This document shows, one piece after another, positions 34,731-42,983 of a DNA stretch of 64,000 nucleotides. The notes below the pieces were generated by a model. The model saw nothing but the letters and a program-made list of their open reading frames with translations. It was not told the DNA's origin and searched no databases. Source of the stretch: Terracoccus sp. 273MFTsu3.1 (GTDB taxonomy: Bacteria > Actinomycetota > Actinomycetes > Actinomycetales > Dermatophilaceae); NCBI RefSeq assembly GCF_000383675.1, contig NZ_KB911821.1, forward strand, positions 744,001-808,000, in the 5' to 3' direction. The position numbers and the translations under genes were made by a program. Numbering within the stretch: position 1 is the stretch's first letter; each line of letters begins with the position of its first letter.

Positions 34731-35879
34731 GTGGTCGTGTACAGGAAGGGCGCCGATCCGGATGCCCTCGATCGCAGCGCCGGCGAGCTCGACCGCTTCG
34801 CCGGCGAGTGCCGGGCGGCCCGCACCGCCGTCGACCACGCGTTCGGCGCGCTCGGAACCGCTTGTGGCGGAAGGGACTTCGACTCCTTCCGTGGAGACTG
34901 GCGGTCGTCCGCCCCCAGCATCGACGCACTGGAACGCGCCCTGCACGGGCTGGGCGCGAAGCTGCGCGAGAACGCCGCCAAGCAGCGCGGCGCCAGCGGG
35001 AACGCCGGTGGGACAAGCGGATCCGCCGGCAACGCAGGTGGAGGCCCCTTCGGCGGCGGAGTCTTGATGTCGTTCGGCCCCACTCCGTCACCGTCGCCCG
35101 GACCCGCGCCCACCCCGTCCGCTCCTCCGCCACCTGCCACGACGGGCACGGGTGGTCCCGTCGACGGCTACGACTTCGGTGAGCCGACCAAGCCCGACAT
35201 CGAGTGGGACGAGGGGTTCGAGTACGACTCCAAGGACTCGAACTGGCACGACCACATCGCGAAGCTCGAGTGGATGGCGAAGCTCGAGGGCAGCCGCATC
35301 GTCAAGTCGGACCTCGACGACGCGACGGCGATGTACGCCCACTACTGGGACAACGACGGCGAGCCGGTGCGGTTCGACTACGAGGAGGGCTACAGGGAGG
35401 ACCCGTCGATCGCGGCCAACGTCAACACCGAGGTGGCCCGCACCGCCGCGGCCGTCGACGAGATGGTCCGCAACGGCAACTCGCACTTCAGCATGACCGG
35501 GGACGCCCATCCGGCGACCGCCTACCCGACCACCGAGAACTGGCAGAAGACGATCGGCGGCTACCAGCAGTGGAGCAGCGCCGACGTCACCGTCGAGAAC
35601 GGCCAGGTCTCGATGCAGGTCACCGTCCACGCCGAGGACTACTACAACTTCAACCCGGACCAGTCCGACATCGCGAGCGGCGCCGGTGACAACGAGAACG
35701 GGCGCTTCACCGAGATCGGCTGGGCCAAGCCCTTCCCGTCGAGCGGCGACGTCACACGTACGATCACGTGGCCGGTCGGCTCTCCGCCGCCGGGCATCGA
35801 CGTGGGACCGGGGGATGTCGAGCGCACCCCCGGCCTGGGTCGGGAGGACCGAGCCGACGAACGAGGGAGCAGCCGATGA
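34731..35879 (+). CDS. WXG100-like N-terminal, uncharacterised C-terminal domain; candidate T7SS effector
   Basis: Product of 382 residues from GTG at 34731, with GGGAGG about 10 nt upstream. Residues 1-90 form a helical WXG100-like unit (ADPDALDRSAGELDRFAGEC, FDSFRGDWRSSAPSIDALER) with Trp but not Gly in the turn. A Gly/Ser/Ala then Pro-rich linker follows (about 90-140). The C-terminal 220 residues are acidic and aromatic (YDSKDSNWHDHIAKLEWMAK, YPTTENWQKTIGGYQQW, EDYYNFNPDQSDIASGAGDN, GRFTEIGWAKPF). No signal peptide. The layout is that of secreted polymorphic proteins. The domain is not one I can name. It overlaps the next gene by ATGA. Confidence 0.75.
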   Translation: MVVYRKGADPDALDRSAGELDRFAGECRAARTAVDHAFGALGTACGGRDFDSFRGDWRSSAPSIDALERALHGLGAKLRENAAKQRGASGNAGGTSGSAGNAGGGPFGGGVLMSFGPTPSPSPGPAPTPSAPPPPATTGTGGPVDGYDFGEPTKPDIEWDEGFEYDSKDSNWHDHIAKLEWMAKLEGSRIVKSDLDDATAMYAHYWDNDGEPVRFDYEEGYREDPSIAANVNTEVARTAAAVDEMVRNGNSHFSMTGDAHPATAYPTTENWQKTIGGYQQWSSADVTVENGQVSMQVTVHAEDYYNFNPDQSDIASGAGDNENGRFTEIGWAKPFPSSGDVTRTITWPVGSPPPGIDVGPGDVERTPGLGREDRADERGSSR

Positions 35880-36367
35880 GGACCCGTCCCACCCTGGCCG
35901 CTCTCGCGGCCGCCCTGACCCTCACCGTGAGCGCGGGGTGCAGCACCGACCCCGCCCCGACCGACGACCGCACGAGGAGCACCGTGAGCAGCGCGAACAA
36001 GACCGGCACCGGCGACGTGCGCACCGACCTCGAGCCGCTGACCAAGCGCTTCAGCGCGCTCGGCACGCCGGTTTCCGCGACGTGGATGTCGGGAACCCTC
36101 GGCGGTGACGCGCCGGGACCCTCGACGTACTGGATCGACGCCGTCGTCGAGGTCACTCCCGAGACCGCGGCCACCCTTCGCGCAGCCTCACCGGCGCCCA
36201 CCACCGAGGCACCCGATGTCGAGGACGGCGTCCGCTCCGCCGTGCCGTCGGGGCAGCTGCTCCGCTCGACCTCGCTCGACGCGCTCTTCGCCCAGGGATC
36301 CTTCCGCGCCAAGGCCTACCTCGCGGCCGACTCCGACACGGTCGTCCTCGTCGCCCTCGGCCAGTAG
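35876..36367 (+). CDS. Lipoprotein coupled to the WXG100-like gene
   Basis: Product of 163 residues. N-terminus RTRPTLAALAAALTLTVSAGC ends in a lipobox (VSAGC), so the mature protein is membrane-anchored outside the cell. The domain has TYWIDAVVEVTPETAATL, VRSAVPSGQLLRSTSLDALF and a final VVLVALGQ strand. ATG at 35876 overlaps the WXG100-like stop. Coupling of an exported-effector candidate to an extracellular lipoprotein suggests an immunity or docking partner. This is inference; no family was recognised. Confidence 0.75.
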   Translation: MRTRPTLAALAAALTLTVSAGCSTDPAPTDDRTRSTVSSANKTGTGDVRTDLEPLTKRFSALGTPVSATWMSGTLGGDAPGPSTYWIDAVVEVTPETAATLRAASPAPTTEAPDVEDGVRSAVPSGQLLRSTSLDALFAQGSFRAKAYLAADSDTVVLVALGQ

Positions 36368-36427
36368 CCGCCGGATCGGAGGCCCCGCACCCTGTCGGCC
36401 GGCTCCCGCGAGGAGGACCATCGGGCC

Positions 36428-37252
36428 ATGGACCCCTCCGAACGCCGCGCCGGCGTCGCCGCCCTCTTCGACCACCTCGCTCCGGGCTACGACCGGAGCG
36501 GCGTGCCGTGGTTCGGGCCCATCGGCGCCCGGCTCGTCGAGCTGACCGCGCCACGGCCCGGGGACCGCGCCCTCGACGTCGGCGCGGGTCGCGGAGCCGC
36601 GACCTTCCCGCTCGTCGACGCCGTCGGCCCCACCGGACACGTGACCGCGGTCGACCTCTCCCCTGCCATGCTCGAGCACCTCCGCGCCGAGGCCGAAGGA
36701 CGCGGCGCGCGGGTCGAGGCCGTCGTCGGCGAGGCGTCGCCCGACACCCTGCCGGCCGACACCTTCGACGTCGTCACCGCGTCGCTCGTGCTCTTCTTCG
36801 ACCCCCAGCCGGCCGAGACGCTGGCGGGCTGGGTGCGTCTGCTGCGCGCCGGCGGGCGCATCGGCCTGTCGACGTTCGGGCCCACCGACGCGGCCTGGGC
36901 CGCCGCCGAGGCCGCGCTCATGGCGTATCCGCCCCAGGTCCTCGACGCGCGAACCACGGGGCGCTCGGGACCCTTCGCGACCACCGACGCCACGGCAGCC
37001 CTCCTCGAGGCGGCCGGCGCCACCGAGGTCGACAGCCACGACGAGCCGCTCGAGGTCATTCTCCCCGACGCCGAGGCCTGGCGTGCCTGGACGATGACGC
37101 TCGGGCTGCGGCAGCTGTGGGCCGCCGTTCCCGACCGCGAGCTGCCCGCCGTCCTCACCCGCATCGAATCGGCCCTCGAGCCGGACCGCGGCGACGACGG
37201 CCGGCTCCACCTCACCCAGCAGGTCCGCTACACCACAGCCGCGAGACCCTGA
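36428..37252 (+). CDS. Class I SAM-dependent methyltransferase
   Basis: Product of 274 residues. N-terminus FDHLAPGYDRSGVPWFGPIG resembles UbiE-type enzymes. SAM-binding motif I is ALDVGAGRGAATFPL, motif II VTAVDLSPAMLEHLRAEA, and post-motif FDVVTASLVLFFDP. The substrate is unknown; small hydroxylated or quinone-like acceptors are usual in the group. It is 60 bp downstream of the lipoprotein and may be co-transcribed. Confidence 0.88.
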   Translation: MDPSERRAGVAALFDHLAPGYDRSGVPWFGPIGARLVELTAPRPGDRALDVGAGRGAATFPLVDAVGPTGHVTAVDLSPAMLEHLRAEAEGRGARVEAVVGEASPDTLPADTFDVVTASLVLFFDPQPAETLAGWVRLLRAGGRIGLSTFGPTDAAWAAAEAALMAYPPQVLDARTTGRSGPFATTDATAALLEAAGATEVDSHDEPLEVILPDAEAWRAWTMTLGLRQLWAAVPDRELPAVLTRIESALEPDRGDDGRLHLTQQVRYTTAARP

Positions 37253-37473
37253 CCGGAGTGAGAGGGAGCGTGCGCGCCGAGGGTGCCCACACGGCATACG
37301 GAACCGAGGAGCGGGGCGTTCGGGGCGAGGAGCGGCATCGGCGGCGGCCGACGACAAACGCAAGCGGCACGGACGCTGGTAGCGGCCGACGACGCTCCAC
37401 GCCGCGAGTCGCCTCGAGCGCCCCGCGACGGCCACGCGACCGGGAACGCAGCACCATCGCCGGGTACGCGGAA

Positions 37474-37503
37474 GGGCCCGCCCCGCCGAAGCGGAACGGG
37501 CCC
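37474..37503 (-). terminator. Terminator-like hairpin after tuf
   Basis: GGGCCCG...CGGGCCC with an inner stem CCGC-CGAA-GCGG. It lies about 37 bp after the tuf stop in the direction of transcription. The 287-bp gap 37253-37539 holds no gene; it has this hairpin and one GGCATAC word (37293). Confidence 0.7.
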
Positions 37504-37539
37504 TACCGGAACTGCAGGTGAAGCAGGTGCTGCGTCAGA

Positions 37540-38736
37540 TCACTTGATGATCTTGGTGACGCGACCGGCGCCGACCGTGCGGCCACCCTCACGGATGGCG
37601 AACTTGAGGCCGTCCTCCATGGCGATCGGCTGGATGAGCTCGACCGTCATGTCGGTGTTGTCGCCGGGCATGACCATCTCGGTGCCCTCGGGGAGGTGCA
37701 CGACACCCGTCACGTCCGTGGTACGGAAGTAGAACTGCGGACGGTAGTTGTCGTAGAACGGCGTGTGACGGCCGCCCTCGTCCTTCGAGAGGATGTAGAC
37801 CTGAGCCTCGAAGTCCGTGTGCGGGGTGATCGAGCCCGGCTTGCAGATGACCTGCCCGCGCTCGACGTCCTCGCGCTTGGTGCCACGAAGGAGCAGACCG
37901 ACGTTCTCACCGGCGCGACCCTCGTCGAGGAGCTTGCGGAACATCTCGACGCCCGTGACGGTCGTCTTGGCCGGCGGACCGGTGTGGATGCCGACGATCT
38001 CGATCTCCTCGTTGACCTTGAGGATGCCGCGCTCGATACGACCGGTGACGACGGTGCCACGACCGGTGATCGTGAAGACGTCCTCGACGGGCATGAGGAA
38101 CGGCTTGTCGACGTCGCGCTCCGGCTCGGGGATGGAGTTGTCGACGGCGTCCATGAGGTCGAGGACCGACTGGCCCCACTTCTCGTCGCCCTCGAGCGCC
38201 TTGAGCGCCGAGACCTGCACGACCGGAAGGTCGTCGCCCGGGAACTCGTACTGCGACAGGAGCTCACGGACCTCCATCTCGACGAGCTCGAGGATCTCCT
38301 CGTCGTCGACCATGTCGGCCTTGTTGAGCGCCACGACGATGTAGGGGACGCCGACCTGGCGGGCCAGGAGGACGTGCTCCTTCGTCTGCGGCATGGGGCC
38401 GTCGGTGGCGGCGACCACGAGGATCGCGCCGTCCATCTGAGCCGCACCCGTGATCATGTTCTTCACGTAGTCAGCGTGGCCCGGGCAGTCGACGTGGGCG
38501 TAGTGACGACCCTCCGTCTGGTACTCGATGTGCGCGATCGAGATCGTGATACCGCGCTGGCGCTCCTCGGGAGCCTTGTCGATGTCCTCGAACGCGAACT
38601 GGGGGTTCAGGTCGGGGTACTTGTCGTGCAGAACCTTGGAAATCGCAGCCGTCAGCGTCGTCTTGCCGTGGTCAATGTGACCGATGGTGCCGATGTTGAC
38701 GTGCGGCTTGGTCCGCTCGAACTTTGCCTTCGCCAC
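37540..38736 (-). CDS. tuf: Elongation factor Tu
   Basis: Product of 398 residues, the GTPase that delivers aminoacyl-tRNA. G1 [12 protein letters not shown]3 [12 protein letters not shown]4 NKADMVDD and the C-terminal barrel end [11 protein letters not shown] are intact. Kirromycin and GE2270A contact regions look standard. It is the last gene of the str operon, 104 bp after fusA, and the only tuf in the window. Confidence 0.98.
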   Translation of the reverse strand: MAKAKFERTKPHVNIGTIGHIDHGKTTLTAAISKVLHDKYPDLNPQFAFEDIDKAPEERQRGITISIAHIEYQTEGRHYAHVDCPGHADYVKNMITGAAQMDGAILVVAATDGPMPQTKEHVLLARQVGVPYIVVALNKADMVDDEEILELVEMEVRELLSQYEFPGDDLPVVQVSALKALEGDEKWGQSVLDLMDAVDNSIPEPERDVDKPFLMPVEDVFTITGRGTVVTGRIERGILKVNEEIEIVGIHTGPPAKTTVTGVEMFRKLLDEGRAGENVGLLLRGTKREDVERGQVICKPGSITPHTDFEAQVYILSKDEGGRHTPFYDNYRPQFYFRTTDVTGVVHLPEGTEMVMPGDNTDMTVELIQPIAMEDGLKFAIREGGRTVGAGRVTKIIK

Positions 38737-38840
38737 TGTGGTCCTCCTCAGGACTATCTCGTGTTACGCCGTACGACCAGGGCAGGACGTGGCGCTGTTG
38801 GGGTGGTTTCCGATGGAAGAGACTACGGGATGTCCCGCAG

Positions 38841-40958
38841 TCACTCCCCGCGGGTCTTCTTGATGATCTCCTCGGCAACGGCCTTGGGGACCTCTGCGTA
38901 GGAGTCGAACTCCATGGAGAAGCTCGCGCGGCCCTGCGTCTTGGAGCGCAGGTCGCCGACGTAGCCGAACATCTCGGACAGCGGGACGAGGCCCTTGACG
39001 ACCTTGGCGCCGCTGATGTCCTCCATGCCCTGGATCTGGCCACGGCGGGAGTTGATGTCACCGATGACGTCGCCCATGTAGTCCTCGGGCGTCCGGACCT
39101 CGACGGCCATCATCGGCTCGAGCAGGACGGGGTCCGCCTGCCTGATGGCCTCCTTGAGGACCATCGAGCCGGCGATCTTGAACGCCATCTCCGAGGAGTC
39201 GACGTCGTGGTAGGCGCCGTCGTTCAGGGTCGCCTTGATGCCCACGAGGGGGTATCCGGCGAGCACGCCGTACTGCATGGCGTCCTGGATACCGGCGTCG
39301 ACCGACGGGATGTACTCACGCGGGACACGACCACCGGTGACACCGTTGACGAACTCGTACATCGAGCCGTCCTCGGTCTCACCCAGCGGCTCGAAGCTGA
39401 CCTGGACCTTGGCGAACTGGCCCGAGCCACCGGTCTGCTTCTTGTGCGTGTAGTCGTACTTGAGCACGGCGCGGCGGATCGTCTCGCGGTAGGCCACCTG
39501 CGGCTTGCCGACGTTGGCCTCGACCTTGAACTCGCGCTTCATGCGGTCGACGAGGATGTCGAGGTGCAGCTCGCCCATGCCGGCGATGATCGTCTGGCCG
39601 GTGTCCTCGTCGTGGTGGACCTGGAAGGTCGGGTCCTCGGCCGAGAGCTTCTGGATGGCCGTACCGAGCTTCTCCTGGTCGCCCTTGGTCTTGGGCTCGA
39701 TGGCGACCTGGATCACGGGGTCCGGGAAGGTCATCGACTCGAGCACGATCTGCTCGTTGATGTCCGACAGCGTGTCGCCGGTCGTCGTGTCCTTGAGGCC
39801 GATGGCCGCGTAGATGTGGCCGGCGAGGGCCTCCTCCACGGGGTTCTCCTTGTTGGCGTGCATCTGGAAGAGCTTCCCGATGCGCTCCTTGCGGCCCTTC
39901 GTCGAGTTGATGACGCTCGTGCCCGAGCTGATGTGGCCCGAGTAGACGCGGATGAAGGTCAGCGTGCCGAAGAACGGGTGCGTCGCGACCTTGAACGCCA
40001 GCGCGGAGAAGGGCTCCTCGGTGGACGGCGCACGGGTCAGCTCGACGGCCTCGTCGCCCGGCTTGTGACCGATCATCGGCGGGACGTCGAGCGGCGACGG
40101 AAGGTAGTCGACGACGGCGTCGAGCATCGGCTGGACGCCGCGGTTCTTGAACGCGGAGCCACAGAAGACCGGGTAGAGCTCGGAGTTGACCGTGAGCTTG
40201 CGGATGCCGGCCTTGAGCTCCTCGGGGGTCAGCTCCTCGCCACCGAGGTACTTCTCCATGAGCTCGTCGTCGGACTCGGCGACGCGCTCGACGAGGGCCA
40301 TCCGGTACTCCTCGGCCTTCGCCTGGAGGTCGGCCGGGATCTCGGCGATCTCGTACTTGGCGCCCATGGTCACGTCGCCCTTGGCGTCGCCGGGCCACAC
40401 GAGGGCACGCATGTAGACGAGGTCGATGACACCGAGGAAGTCGTTCTCGGCACCGATCGGCAGCTGCATGACGAGCGGCTCGGCACCGAGGCGGTCCTTG
40501 ATGGTCGCCACGGTGAAGTAGAAGTCGGCGCCGAGCTTGTCCATCTTGTTGACGAAGCAGATGCGCGGCACGTCGTACTTGTCGGCCTGACGCCACACCG
40601 TCTCGGACTGCGGCTCGACACCCTCCTTGCCGTCGAACACGGCGACGGCACCGTCGAGGACGCGCAGCGAGCGCTCGACCTCGACCGTGAAGTCCACGTG
40701 TCCGGGGGTGTCGATGATGTTGATCTGGGTGCCCTCCCAGAAGGAGGTCACGGCGGCAGACGTGATCGTGATGCCGCGCTCCTTCTCCTGCTCCATCCAG
40801 TCGGTCGTCGACGCACCGTCGTGGGTCTCACCGATCTTGTGGTTGACACCGGTGTAGAAGAGGATGCGCTCCGTCACCGTGGTCTTGCCAGCGTCGATGT
40901 GCGCCATGATGCCGATGTTGCGGACCTTCTTGAGGTCCGTCAGGACGTCGAGTGCCAC
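38841..40958 (-). CDS. fusA: Elongation factor G
   Basis: Product of 705 residues, the translocation GTPase. N-terminus [21 protein letters not shown]3 [12 protein letters not shown] and G4 [10 protein letters not shown]; domain IV has the conserved tip region near [11 protein letters not shown]. Full length in five domains. The 132-bp gap from rpsG contains a long GTATGCC hairpin (41043-41076). Confidence 0.98.
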   Translation of the reverse strand: MALDVLTDLKKVRNIGIMAHIDAGKTTVTERILFYTGVNHKIGETHDGASTTDWMEQEKERGITITSAAVTSFWEGTQINIIDTPGHVDFTVEVERSLRVLDGAVAVFDGKEGVEPQSETVWRQADKYDVPRICFVNKMDKLGADFYFTVATIKDRLGAEPLVMQLPIGAENDFLGVIDLVYMRALVWPGDAKGDVTMGAKYEIAEIPADLQAKAEEYRMALVERVAESDDELMEKYLGGEELTPEELKAGIRKLTVNSELYPVFCGSAFKNRGVQPMLDAVVDYLPSPLDVPPMIGHKPGDEAVELTRAPSTEEPFSALAFKVATHPFFGTLTFIRVYSGHISSGTSVINSTKGRKERIGKLFQMHANKENPVEEALAGHIYAAIGLKDTTTGDTLSDINEQIVLESMTFPDPVIQVAIEPKTKGDQEKLGTAIQKLSAEDPTFQVHHDEDTGQTIIAGMGELHLDILVDRMKREFKVEANVGKPQVAYRETIRRAVLKYDYTHKKQTGGSGQFAKVQVSFEPLGETEDGSMYEFVNGVTGGRVPREYIPSVDAGIQDAMQYGVLAGYPLVGIKATLNDGAYHDVDSSEMAFKIAGSMVLKEAIRQADPVLLEPMMAVEVRTPEDYMGDVIGDINSRRGQIQGMEDISGAKVVKGLVPLSEMFGYVGDLRSKTQGRASFSMEFDSYAEVPKAVAEEIIKKTRGE

Positions 40959-41042
40959 GTCAGGTTTCTCGTCTCATTCGTCGTGGAGTGAAAATCGTGG
41001 GCGCCGCGGGCCGCGTCGTGTGACGGGCGGGCGCGTGCCCGG

Positions 41043-41076
41043 CGGTATGCCGTGGAGCGAGCTCCCCGGCATACCG
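41043..41076. repeat. Intercistronic hairpin rpsG/fusA with GTATGCC pair
   Basis: CGGTATGCCG (41043-41052) pairs with CGGCATACCG (41067-41076). After one mismatch, GGAGC-GA-GCTCC closes the stem. It begins 15 bp after the rpsG stop and has the same plan and GA centre as the rpsD/rpoA hairpin. Confidence 0.75.
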
Positions 41077-41090
41077 ACCGGACCGCTGGG

Positions 41091-41561
41091 TCACCAGCGG
41101 TAGTGCGCGAAGGCCTTGTTGGACTCGGCCATCTTGTGCGTGTCCTCGCGGCGCTTGACAGCGGCACCGAGGCCGTTGCTCGCGTCGAGGATCTCGTTCA
41201 TGAGGCGCTCGGTCATCGTCTTCTCGCGACGCTGCCGCGAGTAGCCGACGAGCCAGCGCAGGGCGAGCGTGGTCGAGCGGTTCGGCTTGACCTCGATCGG
41301 CACCTGGTAGGTCGCGCCACCGACGCGACGGCTCTTGACCTCCATGGCCGGCTTGACGTTGTCGAGCGCGCGCTTGAGCGTGGCGACGGGGTCGGTGCCG
41401 GTCTTCTGGCGAGCACCCTCGAGGGCGCCGTAGACGATCATCTCGGCGATCGACTTCTTGCCGTCGAGGAGGATCTTGTTGACGAGCTGCGTGACGAGCG
41501 GGCTCTGGTAGACCGGGTCGACGACGAGCGGGCGCTTCGGAGCGGGTCCCTTACGAGGCAT
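41091..41561 (-). CDS. rpsG: 30S ribosomal protein S7 (uS7)
   Basis: Product of 156 residues. [20 protein letters not shown], the loop [20 protein letters not shown] and [13 protein letters not shown] at the end match the family. uS7 starts assembly of the 30S head. Overlaps rpsL by 1 nt (stop/start at 41561). Confidence 0.97.
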   Translation of the reverse strand: MPRKGPAPKRPLVVDPVYQSPLVTQLVNKILLDGKKSIAEMIVYGALEGARQKTGTDPVATLKRALDNVKPAMEVKSRRVGGATYQVPIEVKPNRSTTLALRWLVGYSRQRREKTMTERLMNEILDASNGLGAAVKRREDTHKMAESNKAFAHYRW

Positions 41562-41935
41562 CAGCTCTTCTCCTTCTTCGCGCCGTAACGGCTACGAGCC
41601 TGCTTGCGGTTCTTGACACCCTGGGTGTCGAGCGTGCCGCGGACGATCTTGTAACGCACACCCGGGAGGTCCTTCACACGACCACCACGCACGAGCACGA
41701 TCGAGTGCTCCTGCAGGTTGTGGCCGACGCCGGGGATGTAGGCCGTGACCTCGATGCCCGAGCTGAGGCGCACACGGGCGACCTTGCGGAGGGCAGAGTT
41801 CGGCTTCTTGGGGGTGGTGGTGTACACGCGGGTGCACACACCGCGGCGCTGGGGCGAGCCCTTGAGCGCCGGGGTCTTGGCCTTGCTGGCCTTGTCCTGG
41901 CGGCCCTTGCGGACCAGCTGGTTGATGGTAGGCAA
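41561..41935 (-). CDS. rpsL: 30S ribosomal protein S12 (uS12), TTG start
   Basis: Product of 124 residues. TTG at 41935 gives [12 protein letters not shown], the family N-terminus, with GGAG 8 nt upstream; no ATG fits. uS12 controls decoding accuracy. The streptomycin-relevant Lys43 ([10 protein letters not shown]) and Lys88 region ([16 protein letters not shown]) are wild type. It opens the str operon behind a leader of about 270 nt with conserved boxes. Confidence 0.96.
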   Translation of the reverse strand: MPTINQLVRKGRQDKASKAKTPALKGSPQRRGVCTRVYTTTPKKPNSALRKVARVRLSSGIEVTAYIPGVGHNLQEHSIVLVRGGRVKDLPGVRYKIVRGTLDTQGVKNRKQARSRYGAKKEKS

Positions 41936-42004
41936 CCTGGTTACTCCATAACGTTGCTCGTGGTCAGTCACCCTGGCGGGCGACTCCTTGACTGTTCGGT
42001 CCCT

Positions 42005-42112
42005 CGACCCCCGAGGTCGGGTGTGTCGGTACCGGTACTTCCCCCTGCACTCCCCTGCTTCACGACGGCCGGGAGGCAGTCGGTGGGAAGGGTTGCCCGG
42101 CGAAAGGTGTGC
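42005..42112 (-). promoter_or_regulatory. rpsL: str operon leader boxes A and B
   Basis: Box A at 42005-42028 and box B at 42098-42112 (CGGCGAAAGGTGTGC on the plus strand) match those in the rpsJ leader. Here they are 69 nt apart against 11 nt there. On mRNA, box B comes first, then box A, then rpsL 69 nt later. The rest of 41936-42319 (384 bp) shows no gene; it holds this leader and the promoter. Confidence 0.6.
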
Positions 42113-42212
42113 TCTGGACCGCAGTGATGTCACGTCCCGCGGTGAGCGGGCGGACAGGGCACCGAGGCCGTCATCGCGCATGCCTGAGTACGTGCCTCAG
42201 ACACAGTGTTCA

Positions 42213-42241
42213 AGCGTACCGGGGCGCGGCACGCCGACCAA
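42213..42241 (-). promoter_or_regulatory. Putative str operon promoter
   Basis: On the minus strand: -35 TTGGTC (42236-42241), 17-bp spacer, -10 TACGCT (42213-42218). Predicted start near 42206 and a leader of about 270 nt. The sequence ahead (CGATTTG) matches the S10 promoter (CGATTTG). Confidence 0.6.
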
Positions 42242-42319
42242 ATCGGTTAGACCGGCCCCCACGGGGCCGATGCGGTATGCCGTCCGACGCGCACCCCGCC
42301 ACGGCATCGGGGACGCTCG

Positions 42320-42949
42320 TCAGCCCAGGCGCCAGTCACCGGCGTACATGTGCAGGACAGGCACGCCGAGAGCCTCCCGGGCCCGGGAGGCCCAGTCGGT
42401 GTGGAAGGTGTCCTCGACGGCGTGCGGCTCCGTGACGACGACGACCTCGAGGGCGCCGAGGCGGGCCACCTCCTCGACGAGCGTCGGCATGGGGTCGTCG
42501 GCGGTGATCTCGCCGGTCGCGACGACGTCGTGGCCCCCGAACTCGGCCAGCGTCGTCGACAGCGCGGCGTCGGCGTCGGTGTGGGCCTCGCTCCGGTCGA
42601 CCGGGCGCAGCGACTCGAGCGCCTCACGCATCTCGAAGAGGCTGAGGTGGTTGAGGAAGGAGCTGAGCAGGTTGCGCTCCGTGTCGGCGGGCACGAGGAC
42701 CCGGTAGGTCGGCGCGTCGTCCTCGTGCAGCCCGAGGATCTTGTCGACGTCGACCGGCTTGAGCGCCTCCTCGGTGAGCACGATGATCGTCGGAGCCGGA
42801 CCGCTGTCGGTCTCGTCGGCGCGACGGCCGGCCGGTGCGTCAGCGGACGCCGCGGCAGACTCGACACCAGGCGCGGCGGTGGTGGGCTCGGTCGCCGCGC
42901 GCTCGGCGGGCTCGGGCGCGTTCGGCACGTCGGCCGTGGGCTCGGTCAT
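42320..42949 (-). CDS. Conserved actinobacterial protein of unknown function
   Basis: Product of 209 residues. The first 50 are Ala/Glu/Pro-rich and disordered. The folded part alternates strands and helices (PTIIVLTEEALKPVDVDKIL, YRVLVPADTERNLLSSFLNH, EVVVVTEPHAVEDTFHTDWA, VPVLHMYAGDWRLG), as in nucleotide-binding or USP-like alpha/beta folds, without a clear ATP motif. TAGGGT lies 6 nt before the ATG, so a leaderless mRNA is likely. It lies upstream of the str promoter. Confidence 0.75.
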   Translation of the reverse strand: MTEPTADVPNAPEPAERAATEPTTAAPGVESAAASADAPAGRRADETDSGPAPTIIVLTEEALKPVDVDKILGLHEDDAPTYRVLVPADTERNLLSSFLNHLSLFEMREALESLRPVDRSEAHTDADAALSTTLAEFGGHDVVATGEITADDPMPTLVEEVARLGALEVVVVTEPHAVEDTFHTDWASRAREALGVPVLHMYAGDWRLG

Positions 42950-42983
42950 GCGACCACCCTACCGAGGCAGCAGGTCTCGCGGC

